Source of the DNA: Microbacterium soli
GTDB lineage: Bacteria; Actinomycetota; Actinomycetes; Actinomycetales; Microbacteriaceae
Direction: 5' to 3'
NCBI RefSeq assembly: GCF_039539005.1
Contig: NZ_BAABCP010000001.1
Span: 1,364,001-1,428,000, forward strand
DNA: 64,000 nt
Position 1 is the stretch's first letter. Each line of letters begins with the position of its first letter. Positions 44,101-52,087 of this stretch are shown here, one piece after another. The notes beneath the pieces are model-generated. The model made no database searches and was not told the origin of the DNA. It saw nothing but the letters and a program-made list of their open reading frames with translations. The position numbers and the translations under genes were made by a program.

Positions 44101-45480
44101 GTGTCCGTGACTCTCTCCGATGAACAGCAGGCGCTGTTCCGCCTCATCGAGGACACCGATCAGCACGTGTTCATCACCGGGCGCGCCGGCACCGGCAAAT
44201 CGACCCTGCTGCAGCACTTCGCCTGGAACACCGAGAAGCAGATCGCCATCTGCGCGCCCACCGGCGTGGCGGCGCTGAACGTCGAGGGCCAGACCATCCA
44301 CTCGCTGTTCCGACTGCCGATCGGGCTGATCGCGGAGACCGAGATCGAGCAGTCGGATGCCACCCGCCGCATCCTCAACGCCATCCAGACCCTCGTGATC
44401 GACGAGATCTCGATGGTCAACGCCGACCTCATGGACGCCATCGACCGCTCGCTGCGGCAGGCTCGGGGCAAGCGCGGCATACCGTTCGGCGGCGTGCAGG
44501 TGGTCATGTTCGGCGACCCGTACCAGCTGGCGCCGGTGCCGCCTCGCGGTGACGAGCTGCGCTACATCCAGGACCACTACCGTTCGTTCTGGTTCTTCGA
44601 CGCCAAGGTCTGGACGGGCGGCAGGGCCGCCGACGGCGACGGGATGCTCGATGTCGGCGAGCACGGCGCGAAGCTGCACGTGCACGAGCTGACGCACATC
44701 CACCGGCAGTCCGACGACGGCTTCAAATCGATGCTGAACGCCGTGCGGTACGGACGCGTCACGAAGGACATCGCCGACGTCCTCAACGAACGCGGCGCGC
44801 GCACCCCGCCGCAGGCCGAGCCGGGCGAGGTGCCCATCATCACGCTCGCCACCCGCAACGACATCGTCAACACCATCAACAGCCGGCATCTCGCGGCGCT
44901 GCCCGGCCGCGAGCAGATCGCGCGCGCGGAGGTCAACGGCGACTTCGGCCGCGGCGAGGCGAACTACCCCGCCGATGCCGAGCTGAGGCTCAAGGTCGGC
45001 GCGCAGGTGATGTTCCTGCGCAACGACGTGGCCGTGCCCGGCGAACCGCCGCGGTGGGTGAACGGCTCGATCGGCACCGTCACCCGCATCCTCGGCGGGA
45101 CCGTGCGGGTGGAGGTCGACGGCGAGGAGTTCGACGTGGAGCCGGCGGTCTGGGAGCGTTTCCGCTACGCGTACAACCCGGGCACCAAGACGCTCTCCCG
45201 TGAGGTGGTCGCCGAGTTCACGCAGTTCCCGCTCCGGCTGGCGTGGGCGGTGACCATCCACAAGTCGCAGGGCAAGACCTACGACCAGGCGATCATCGAT
45301 CTGGGATCGGGCGCGTTCGCCCCCGGTCAGACGTATGTGGCGCTGTCCCGGCTGACATCCCTGGACGGGCTGTACCTGACCAGGCCGCTGCGGCCCCGCG
45401 ACATCCGCGTCGACGAGGACGTGCGCCGGTTCATGCGCGAGGCGTGGGAGGCCAGGCAGGCGGCGAGGGTCGAGGGCTGA
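44101..45480 (+). CDS. PIF1/RecD2-like superfamily 1B helicase
   Basis: About 459 residues. Walker A GRAGTGKSTLLQ, Walker B VIDEISMVNADLMD, motif III MFGDPYQLAPVPP and C-terminal WAVTIHKSQGKTYDQ...YVALSRLTSLDGLYL are the 5'-3' SF1B motifs of the PIF1/Dda group. Many bacteria carry such an orphan helicase for DNA repair or structured DNA. GTG 44101 is favoured by TAACAT (44088-44093) 7 bases before it. No partner genes. Confidence 0.87.
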   Translation: MSVTLSDEQQALFRLIEDTDQHVFITGRAGTGKSTLLQHFAWNTEKQIAICAPTGVAALNVEGQTIHSLFRLPIGLIAETEIEQSDATRRILNAIQTLVIDEISMVNADLMDAIDRSLRQARGKRGIPFGGVQVVMFGDPYQLAPVPPRGDELRYIQDHYRSFWFFDAKVWTGGRAADGDGMLDVGEHGAKLHVHELTHIHRQSDDGFKSMLNAVRYGRVTKDIADVLNERGARTPPQAEPGEVPIITLATRNDIVNTINSRHLAALPGREQIARAEVNGDFGRGEANYPADAELRLKVGAQVMFLRNDVAVPGEPPRWVNGSIGTVTRILGGTVRVEVDGEEFDVEPAVWERFRYAYNPGTKTLSREVVAEFTQFPLRLAWAVTIHKSQGKTYDQAIIDLGSGAFAPGQTYVALSRLTSLDGLYLTRPLRPRDIRVDEDVRRFMREAWEARQAARVEG

Positions 45481-45560
45481 ACGGCGGCGGATGCCGGCGG
45501 GCGCGCTCTCAGCATCCGTCTTCTAGACTCGGAGCATCCGTTTCCCGGGAGAGTCGATTC

Positions 45561-46847
45561 ATGCATCTTCGTTCGCCGCGCCGTCTGCGCGCCGCCGTCG
45601 TCGGCGCGGTCGCGCTCGCCCTGGCACTGACCGGATGCACGGCATCCGGACCGGACTTCACCTACACGCCCCCGAAGCAGGTCGACGCGAACCTGCCCGA
45701 CGAGATGACCGCCCAGCTGCAGGCCGCCGTCGAGCAGGCCATGGTCGCCACGGGCTCCTCCGGTGCGATCGTGGGCGTGTGGGTGCCGTGGAGCGGCCGC
45801 TGGGTGACGGGACTGGGCACGCAGGCGGCGGACGACACGACCGAGGTCAGCACCGACATGTCCTTCCGCGTCGCCGACGTCACGCGGATGATGACGTGCG
45901 ACGTGCTGTACGGCATGGCAGACGAGGGCAGGGTTGAACTCGACGCCCCCGTGCCGAAGTACGTCTCCGGCGTGGCTGATCTCAGCGACATCACCCTGCT
46001 CGACCTGTGCAACGGCACGAGCGGTGTCGGCTCGTCGGAGTCATCTGCGAAGATGTACTGGCTGAACACCCCCGACCGGGAGTGGGCGCCGCTGCAGCTG
46101 GCCAGCTTCGGGCTGGGCGCTCAGCGCGGCCCCGCGCACACGGCGTACCGCGATTCGGATGCCGGGTACCTCATGCTGGGTCTCGCCCTGGAGCGCATCG
46201 CCGGCAAGAGCGCCTCGGAGCTCATCGACCAGTACGTGGTGGAACCCCTTCAGCTGACCGCCACCTCCCTGCCCGATGCGGCCGGGGCGGACCCTGCGCC
46301 TGCACCCGCGCTGAAGGGCGCCTATCTGCCGGCCGTGGAGGGCGGTTACGACTGCGCGGCGCCGATCGACATCACCAAGAGCTCCTCGAGCATCGGGTTC
46401 ACCGACTCAGGTGTGGTCTCCACCATCTCCGATCTCGGGCGCTACGTGCAGGCCGAGGCACGGCAGGTGCTGCGCGCCGAGAACGCGCAGCCGGCCCGCT
46501 ACGGAGCCCCGCTGCCGTCGTCGGAGAAGGCGCCGGCCTGGTACCAGGCCACCGGTGGGGCGTACCTGGTGGGATCGATGATCGGGCAGCACGGCTGGGT
46601 GCCCGGCTATGCGACCGCCGCCTACTCCGACCCCGCGACCGGGTTCACCGTCGCGGTGACGCTGAACAACTCCACCTCCGGGGCGAACCCGGCGGCGTAT
46701 CTGGCCTGGGAGCTCGCGGCCATCGCCTCCAAGGCTCCCGCCGCGGAGGGGGAGACGGCGCCCGAGTTCGGCCTGCCCTTCACCTCCGAGCAGTACGCGC
46801 AGGCCATCGCCGACGGCGCGATCTGCCACGCTCCGGCCGAGGAGTGA
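45561..46847 (+). CDS. serine-hydrolase (beta-lactamase)-like lipoprotein lacking catalytic residues
   Basis: A 428-residue lipoprotein (LALTGC lipobox) with the fold of class C beta-lactamase/DD-peptidase-like proteins: MSFRVADVTRMMTCDVLYGMADEGRVELDAPV, SGVADLSDITLLDLCNGTSGV and DAGYLMLGLALERIAGKS align well. The nucleophile motif SxxK reads DVTR and the YSN motif reads DSD, so Ser, Lys, Tyr and Asn are all replaced. It is probably a non-catalytic binding protein on the cell surface. TAGACT (45524-45529) and GGGAGAG precede ATG 45561. GTGA overlap with the next gene. Confidence 0.8.
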   Translation: MHLRSPRRLRAAVVGAVALALALTGCTASGPDFTYTPPKQVDANLPDEMTAQLQAAVEQAMVATGSSGAIVGVWVPWSGRWVTGLGTQAADDTTEVSTDMSFRVADVTRMMTCDVLYGMADEGRVELDAPVPKYVSGVADLSDITLLDLCNGTSGVGSSESSAKMYWLNTPDREWAPLQLASFGLGAQRGPAHTAYRDSDAGYLMLGLALERIAGKSASELIDQYVVEPLQLTATSLPDAAGADPAPAPALKGAYLPAVEGGYDCAAPIDITKSSSSIGFTDSGVVSTISDLGRYVQAEARQVLRAENAQPARYGAPLPSSEKAPAWYQATGGAYLVGSMIGQHGWVPGYATAAYSDPATGFTVAVTLNNSTSGANPAAYLAWELAAIASKAPAAEGETAPEFGLPFTSEQYAQAIADGAICHAPAEE

Positions 46848-47740
46848 ACCCGCTCTCGGCAGCGAGCGCCGACGGCGCGCGCTCCGGGCGCTCCTCCGCC
46901 GTCATCCTCGTCGCGGCGGGACTGGTCTGCCAGGAGGTCGGCGCATCGCTGGCGGTGATGCTGTTCCCGCAGGTGGGGCCGCTGGGCATGGTCATGCTGA
47001 GGCTGGTGTTCTCCGCGCTCATCCTGTTGCTGATCGCGCGGCCGCGGTTGCGCGGTCACTCCGCCGGGGCCTGGCGCGCGGCGACGATGTTCGGCGGTGT
47101 GCTCGCCCTCATGAACGGGATGTTCTACCTGGCGCTGTCCGAGCTGCCGCTGGGGGTGACCGTCACGATCGAGGTGCTCGGACCGCTCACGCTGTCGGTG
47201 GTCACGGCGGGCACGCGCTCGGCATGGCTGTGGGCGGGTCTGGCGGCCGTCGGCGTGGGCACGCTGGGCGGTGGCGGCTGGGATCGCCTCACCGTCCCCG
47301 GCGTGCTGTTCGCTCTGGGCGCCGCGGCCAGTTGGGCGGGGTACATCCTCGCATCCGCGCGGGTCGGGCGCGCGTTCGCGCGACTCGACGGCCTGGCCCT
47401 GGCGATGGCGATCGGCGCGCTGCTGTCACTGCCGTTCGGGATCCCGGATGCCGGGGCCGCCCTGCTGCGGATCGACCTGGTCGGTCTGGGCGCGGCGGTG
47501 GCCGTGCTGAGCTCGACCATCCCGTACGCACTGGAGCTGATGGCGCTGCGCCGGCTGACGCCGGCGGTGTTCGGCGTCCTCATGAGCCTCGGGCCGGCGA
47601 CGGCGACCCTCGCGGGGTTCGTGCTGCTGGGTCAGCGCCTGACACCGCTGGAGCTCACCGGCATCGCCCTCGTCATCGTCGCGAGCGCCGGCGCGGTGTG
47701 GGCGGGCCGGCGCAGGACCGCGGCGGAGGTCCTGCTGTGA
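46844..47740 (+). CDS. EamA/RhtA-type DMT transporter
   Basis: A 298-residue protein with ten helices in two EamA repeats (MLRLVFSALILLLIARP in the first, STIPYALELMALRRLTPAVFGVLMSLGPATATLAGF in the second, 47515-47622). The second block closely matches RhtA-type homoserine/threonine exporters. GTG 46844 overlaps the preceding stop, so it is coupled to the lipoprotein gene, though no functional link is apparent. Confidence 0.85.
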   Translation: MNPLSAASADGARSGRSSAVILVAAGLVCQEVGASLAVMLFPQVGPLGMVMLRLVFSALILLLIARPRLRGHSAGAWRAATMFGGVLALMNGMFYLALSELPLGVTVTIEVLGPLTLSVVTAGTRSAWLWAGLAAVGVGTLGGGGWDRLTVPGVLFALGAAASWAGYILASARVGRAFARLDGLALAMAIGALLSLPFGIPDAGAALLRIDLVGLGAAVAVLSSTIPYALELMALRRLTPAVFGVLMSLGPATATLAGFVLLGQRLTPLELTGIALVIVASAGAVWAGRRRTAAEVLL

Positions 47741-47766
47741 GCGGCGTCACGTGAGATGATGGACGG

Positions 47767-48363
47767 GTGCGCCCCTCCCGTCGGATCCCGATTCTGCGCG
47801 GATTCGTCGGTGCGACGATCGCGACCTTCCTCGCACTGGCGTCGCACATGTGGGTGGGAGGCGGGATGCCGGGCATCCTCGGCATCCTCGTGCCGTGGCT
47901 GCCGTCCGTCGTGGTGTGCACGCTCCTGGCGGGACGCCGGCTGTCGCTGCTGCGGCTGAGCCTGTCCGTGGCGGCCTCGCAGCTGCTGTTCCATGCGCTG
48001 TTCGTGCTGGGCAGCGTCACGCCGACCGGTCTCCTCGCGCCGCACGTGCACGGGTCGCCGTCCTCGCTGGTCTTCACGGGCGATCAGGCCCTCGTCCCCG
48101 TCGACGCGGGCATGTGGGTCGCGCACGGCGTCGCCGCCGTGCTGACGATCGCCGTGCTGCATCGGGGCGAGACCCTGCTGGCAGTGCTGCTGCGGGTGGC
48201 AGCCGTGCTCGCGGCCTGGATCAGGCGGGCCGTGCCGGTCGGTGTCGGCGTGTCCTCGGACGACCGCCCATCGCAGCGGTGGGCCGTCGTCGCCGCCCCC
48301 GTGCGCCGTGCACCCGTGCAGGCCGCGATCCATCGTCGGGGCCCGCCGCCGCGTCTCATCTGA
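47767..48363 (+). CDS. multi-helix membrane protein, function unknown
   Basis: A 198-residue protein with four or five hydrophobic helices and an Arg/Pro-rich cytoplasmic tail. His residues in APHVHGSP and an amphipathic stretch are the only notable features. GTG 47767 follows GATGAT by 6 bases. It precedes the copC gene by 101 bases on the same strand, an arrangement common in actinobacteria, so a part in copper handling is possible. Confidence 0.6.
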   Translation: MRPSRRIPILRGFVGATIATFLALASHMWVGGGMPGILGILVPWLPSVVVCTLLAGRRLSLLRLSLSVAASQLLFHALFVLGSVTPTGLLAPHVHGSPSSLVFTGDQALVPVDAGMWVAHGVAAVLTIAVLHRGETLLAVLLRVAAVLAAWIRRAVPVGVGVSSDDRPSQRWAVVAAPVRRAPVQAAIHRRGPPPRLI

Positions 48364-48464
48364 TCTTCACGCAGCGTTCCCGCTGCGCGTCACGGCGGTT
48401 GCGCGTCGCACCCGCCGCCCACAGATGCAGACGCCGCACCGCGGCATCCGAAGAGAGGTTTTCC

Positions 48465-49049
48465 ATGTTCCGTATCCGTACCGTCCTGGCGGGGGCCGCT
48501 GTGGCCGTCGCCGCCGCGCTCGCCGTCGCCGCGCCCGCCGCCGCGCACGACGAGCTGGTCTCCAGCACGCCCGCCGCCGACGAGCAGCTGACCGTCGCGC
48601 CCGAGCAGATCCAGCTGACGTTCTCGAACGATCTGCTGGCTCTCGAGGACAACAGCGGCACCGCCATGACCGTCGTCGACGACTCCGGCACCGACTGGGT
48701 GGCGGGCGACCCCGTGGTCGCCGCCGACACGGTCACCGTGCCGCTGGAGCCGGGCATGCCGGGCGGCACCTACCAGGTCACCTGGAAGGTGGTCTCCAGC
48801 GACGGCCACCCGACCTCGGGCGATTATTCGTTCTCGATCGCCGAGTCGGACACTCCTGACGAGCAGGCCACGGCGCCCGCCGAGACGACGGCGCCCGCCT
48901 CCCCGGAGGCCACCACCGCGCCGGAGGCCACGACGGCCCCCGAGCAGTCCGATTCCCGCCCCTGGGTGATGGGGCTCATCCCGGCCGCGGTGCTGGTCGT
49001 CGCCGTGGTGGTCATCATCGTCATCGTCGCCCGACGCCGCCGGAAGTGA
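48465..49049 (+). CDS. CopC family copper-binding protein
   Basis: A 194-residue exported protein. Signal peptide ends APAAAH, leaving an N-terminal His (HDELVSSTPAADEQL) that binds copper in this family; VSSDGHPTSGDYSFSI holds the second His site. A Thr/Ala/Pro/Glu-rich linker (about 130-155) and a C-terminal membrane helix with RRRRK anchor it. It carries copper outside the membrane, probably to CopD. A strong hairpin follows. Confidence 0.9.
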   Translation: MFRIRTVLAGAAVAVAAALAVAAPAAAHDELVSSTPAADEQLTVAPEQIQLTFSNDLLALEDNSGTAMTVVDDSGTDWVAGDPVVAADTVTVPLEPGMPGGTYQVTWKVVSSDGHPTSGDYSFSIAESDTPDEQATAPAETTAPASPEATTAPEATTAPEQSDSRPWVMGLIPAAVLVVAVVVIIVIVARRRRK

Positions 49050-49054
49050 CAGCG

Positions 49055-49086
49055 CCGGCTCGGCGGGGAGCGCCCCGCCGAGCCGG
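49055..49086. terminator. strong hairpin between convergent genes
   Basis: CCGGCTCGGCGGGG (49055-49068) pairs perfectly with CCCCGCCGAGCCGG (49073-49086) around AGCG. Lies between copC and the convergent YeiH-type gene. No T-run. Confidence 0.75.
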
Positions 49087-49109
49087 ATCGGGGGGTGGCG
49101 GCGGGCGTG

Positions 49110-50177
49110 TCAGCCCCGCAGCGCGGCCGTGACCGCGATCGTCCCCAGTGCGGTCACGGTGACCAGCACCCACAGCATCCCGCCGAGGGCCAGCGGGCGC
49201 CAACCGGCGCGCCGCAGGGCGGGGATGTCGGTGGACAGGCCGATGCCCGCCAGGGCCATGGTGATCAGGAACACGCTGGCCTGCACGAGCACGGCGCGCG
49301 GGGCATCCGGGATGATGCCCGTGGAGTTGATCAGCGCGACGATCACGAACCCGACGAGGAACCAGGGCACGAGCTTCGCGACGCGCCGTCCGGTGAGCCT
49401 CCGCCCGTCCGTGCTGCGGTGCGCCTCCATGACCGACAGGCCGACGCTGATCGGGATGATCATGAGGGTGCGCACGAGTTTGACGACCACGGCGTAGCCG
49501 AGGGCGGCGGTGCTGAACACGCTCGCCGCCGCGACCACCGAGCTGGTGTCGTTGACGGCGGTGCCGGCGAACAGGCCGAAGGTGTGCGGGTCCAGGCTCA
49601 GGGCGTGTCCGATGAGGGGGAAGACGACGACGGCGAGGATGTTGAACAGGAAGATCGTCGAGACGGCGTAGGCGATCTCCGCACTGGCCGCGCCGATCAC
49701 GGGGGCGACGGCGGCGATCGCCGAGGCGCCGCAGATGCCCGTTCCCACGCCGATGAGCGTGGTCAGCCGGCGCTCGGTGCGCAGCATCCGGCCCAGCGCC
49801 CACGCTCCCAGCAGGCATACGGCGAGGGTGGTGAGCATGATGGGCAGCGAGTCGAGGCCGACCTGCGCGATCGATCCGACCGACAGCTGCACGCCCAGCA
49901 GCACGACCGCCAGTTGCAGCAGGAACTTGCCCGAGTAGGCGATGCCGGGCTGGATGCGGGCATCCGCTCGGTCGTGCCGGGCCATCACCCGCGGACGGAT
50001 GACCGACAGCAACACGCCGAGGACGATCGCCGGCACGGCGGAGCCGAGCACGGGCACGAGCGCGCCGATGCCGGTGGACACCACGGCGATCGCGGCGGTG
50101 ACCAGCACGCCGGGGAGCACGTCGGCGCCTCGCACGAGGAGTCGGGAGGGGAGGGTCCGGGTGGGGGAGAGCTGCAC
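49110..50177 (-). CDS. YeiH-family (UPF0324) putative sulfate exporter
   Basis: A 355-residue protein with about eleven helices. GIAYSGKFLLQLAVVLLGVQLSV, GVGTGICGASAIAAVAPVIGA and GTAVNDTSSVVAAASVFS are the conserved family blocks. Some relatives export sulfate or take part in C4-sulfonate (taurine) breakdown. A single minus-strand gene, divergent from the aspartate-dehydrogenase-like gene; its start at 50177 uses a GTG. Confidence 0.87.
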   Translation of the reverse strand: MQLSPTRTLPSRLLVRGADVLPGVLVTAAIAVVSTGIGALVPVLGSAVPAIVLGVLLSVIRPRVMARHDRADARIQPGIAYSGKFLLQLAVVLLGVQLSVGSIAQVGLDSLPIMLTTLAVCLLGAWALGRMLRTERRLTTLIGVGTGICGASAIAAVAPVIGAASAEIAYAVSTIFLFNILAVVVFPLIGHALSLDPHTFGLFAGTAVNDTSSVVAAASVFSTAALGYAVVVKLVRTLMIIPISVGLSVMEAHRSTDGRRLTGRRVAKLVPWFLVGFVIVALINSTGIIPDAPRAVLVQASVFLITMALAGIGLSTDIPALRRAGWRPLALGGMLWVLVTVTALGTIAVTAALRG

Positions 50178-50228
50178 GGGTCAAGCCTGTCACGTCTCGG
50201 CGCGGACGCCGGCGGATAGGGTCGGAGC

Positions 50229-51011
50229 ATGACGGATCTGCGGGTCGGTTTTCTCGGCGGCGGGCACATCAACGGGTCGCTCCGTCGGGCTGTGGAGGAC
50301 TCACGGCCGTATCGGGTGGTCGGCACGTTCGGGCGGGATGCCGAGCTGCCGGACGCGGGGACCGTGGACGTGATCGTCGAGGCGGCCACACAGCAGGCCG
50401 TGCGCGAGCGCGTGCCCGCGCTGCTGGAGCGCGGCATCGACGTCATCCTGCTGTCGATCGGCGCGCTCGCGGACGCGGAGCTGCGGACGACGCTCGGCCG
50501 ACGGATGCCGGGCCGCGGCCGGATCATCGCCTGCACGGGCGCGATCGGCGGGCTGGATCAGGTGCGCGCGCTGCGTGCGTCCGGCCCGTTGAGTGAGATC
50601 TCGCTGGAGAGCCGCAAGTCGCCGGCCGCGCTGATCCAGCCCTGGATGGCCGACTCCCTGCAGGCCGCGCTGCGCGCCGGCCAGACGGAGATCGTGTTGG
50701 CGGAGGGGCCGGCCGGAGACGTGGCGCAGCGCTTCCCGGCATCCGCCAACGTCGTGGCGGCGCTGGCGCTCGCCGCGGACGCCTGGGACATCGCGACCGC
50801 CCGGGTGGTCGCCGACCCCGGGGCGGTGCGCACTCGCCACGAGGTTCGCGCGGCGGGTGCACTGGGCGAGGTGCGCGCGGTCGTCACCAATGCGCCGTCC
50901 TCCGAGCGGCCCCGCTCCAGCGCCGTCGTCGCCTGGGCCGCTCTGCGGGCTCTCGACGACTGGGCGCGGCTGCGCGGGTTCCCGGACGCCGGTGGGCTGA
51001 CGTTCCTCTGA
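50229..51011 (+). CDS. aspartate dehydrogenase-domain protein (NadX-like)
   Basis: A 260-residue protein. GFLGGGHINGSL is the NAD(P)-binding glycine motif, IIACTGAIGGLDQVRAL the catalytic-domain start, and FPASANVVAALALA the conserved ASAN-type block of the aspartate-dehydrogenase/DUF108 family. Members oxidise L-aspartate to iminoaspartate or serve related amino acids. ATG 50229 follows TAGGGT by 6 bases. It stands at the edge of the catabolic island and may supply or drain amino groups there. Confidence 0.8.
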   Translation: MTDLRVGFLGGGHINGSLRRAVEDSRPYRVVGTFGRDAELPDAGTVDVIVEAATQQAVRERVPALLERGIDVILLSIGALADAELRTTLGRRMPGRGRIIACTGAIGGLDQVRALRASGPLSEISLESRKSPAALIQPWMADSLQAALRAGQTEIVLAEGPAGDVAQRFPASANVVAALALAADAWDIATARVVADPGAVRTRHEVRAAGALGEVRAVVTNAPSSERPRSSAVVAWAALRALDDWARLRGFPDAGGLTFL

Positions 51012-51027
51012 ACGGGGGTGCACCGGC

Positions 51028-51182
51028 TCAGAGCCCGGCGAACCCTCGTACGAGCATGTGGACGACGTCGTTCAGATGCTCGAGGTCGGCAGCGATCCTC
51101 GCCTCGATGTGAGGGAGCCGTCGGTGCGGCCTGCGCACTTCATCGACGAGACCCTCGATCAGGGTGAGGACGCGGCGACCTC
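51028..51182 (-). pseudogene. degenerate 3' fragment of a GntR/FCD regulator gene
   Basis: The minus-strand translation ends LIEGLVDEVRRPHRRLPHIEARI...LEHLNDVVHMLVRGFAGL, nearly the same as the C-terminus of the intact regulator at 61009-61641, but with about 24 codons deleted in the middle and no upstream coding region. The first 58 bases from the stop differ from the intact copy at two positions only. It is a relic created by duplication or recombination. Confidence 0.85.
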
Positions 51183-51206
51183 CTCGCCGTGCCCGGTGAG
51201 GGCGTG

Positions 51207-51234
51207 TCAGGCAGGGGATCGCTCTTCTGCCTGA
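51207..51234 (-). terminator. hairpin after the GntR/FCD gene
   Basis: TCAGGCAG (51207-51214) pairs with CTGCCTGA (51227-51234) across a 12-base loop, 38 bases past the stop of the regulator. Confidence 0.45.
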
Positions 51235-51272
51235 GGTCCCCGCACCCCAAGGCGCCGCGGTGGAGGGTGCTC

Positions 51273-52013
51273 TCAACCGCTGGTGAGGAAGCCGCGCAGC
51301 AGGGCGTCGGACCCCTCCACGTGTTCCAGCATGGCCTGCGCGGCGACATCGGGGTAGCCGGCCAGGATCGCGTGCACGATCGCAGAGTGCTGGTCGTTGG
51401 AGTTGGTGAGGTTCGGCGCCAGGAGCGGGAGGGCGCCCAGCGCCTGGTTGACCCGGGTGCGCAGGTCTGCCATCAGCCGGACCAGGTCGGATGAGCCGGT
51501 CAGCTCGGCGATGGTCAGGTGCAGCTTCGAATCGAGTCGGCGGTAATCCGCCGCATTCGCCGTCATCGACTCGTCGAGCACCGCCTGCAGCGTGGCGCGC
51601 TCGGCGGCGGTGAGGTCACGCCCGGCGGTGACGCGTGCCGCGCCCACATCCAGGACACGGCGGAGCACGGAGATGTTCTCGAGCTCCTCCTCGTCGAGTT
51701 CGCGTCGCCGGCCGACCGCCACGTCGCGTTCAGGCAGCGCATCCGCCACGAACGTGCCGCCGTAGCGCCCCCGCTTCGACACGACGTAGCCGTGCTCGAC
51801 GAGTGTTGACAGGGCCTCTCGGACGGTGTTGCGACCGACCTTGAGCAGTTCGGCGAGGTCGCGTTCGCTCGGGAGGCGCTCGGCGGGCGCGATGATGCCG
51901 AGACGAATGGCCTGCAACAGGCGCTCGACCGTCTCCTCGTACGTGTTGGTCGGCCGCCTCCCGCGGTGCAGGAACGCGGTCGCAGCTGCCGACGCGTCCA
52001 TCTTCCCCTTCAC
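51273..52013 (-). CDS. GntR family (FadR/FCD subfamily) transcriptional regulator
   Basis: A 242- to 246-residue regulator: GntR winged helix (YEETVERLLQAIRLGIIAPAERLPSERDLAELLKVGRNTVREAL, 51820-51951) and an all-helical FCD effector domain with metal-site His in LDSKLHLTIAEL, NDQHSAIVHAI and MLEHVEGSD. GTG 52013 and ATG 52001 are both possible. Downstream of the aldehyde dehydrogenase gene on the same strand. It likely represses the divergent operons through TAATGRTYAT-like sites, released by a pathway acid or ester. Confidence 0.9.
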   Translation of the reverse strand: MKGKMDASAAATAFLHRGRRPTNTYEETVERLLQAIRLGIIAPAERLPSERDLAELLKVGRNTVREALSTLVEHGYVVSKRGRYGGTFVADALPERDVAVGRRRELDEEELENISVLRRVLDVGAARVTAGRDLTAAERATLQAVLDESMTANAADYRRLDSKLHLTIAELTGSSDLVRLMADLRTRVNQALGALPLLAPNLTNSNDQHSAIVHAILAGYPDVAAQAMLEHVEGSDALLRGFLTSG

Positions 52014-52028
52014 ATCATCGATTTCCCG

Positions 52029-52040
52029 GCGATCATTACG
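52029..52040 (-). promoter_or_regulatory. candidate GntR operator upstream of its own gene
   Basis: GCGATCATTACG (CGTAATGATCGC on the minus strand) matches 9 of 12 bases of the repeat in the divergent promoter region. It lies 16 bases upstream of the longest regulator start. Confidence 0.5.
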
Positions 52041-52087
52041 ACTTTAGCCCGCTGCCTCCGCCGGAGGACGGCGGGCGACGCCGCGGC

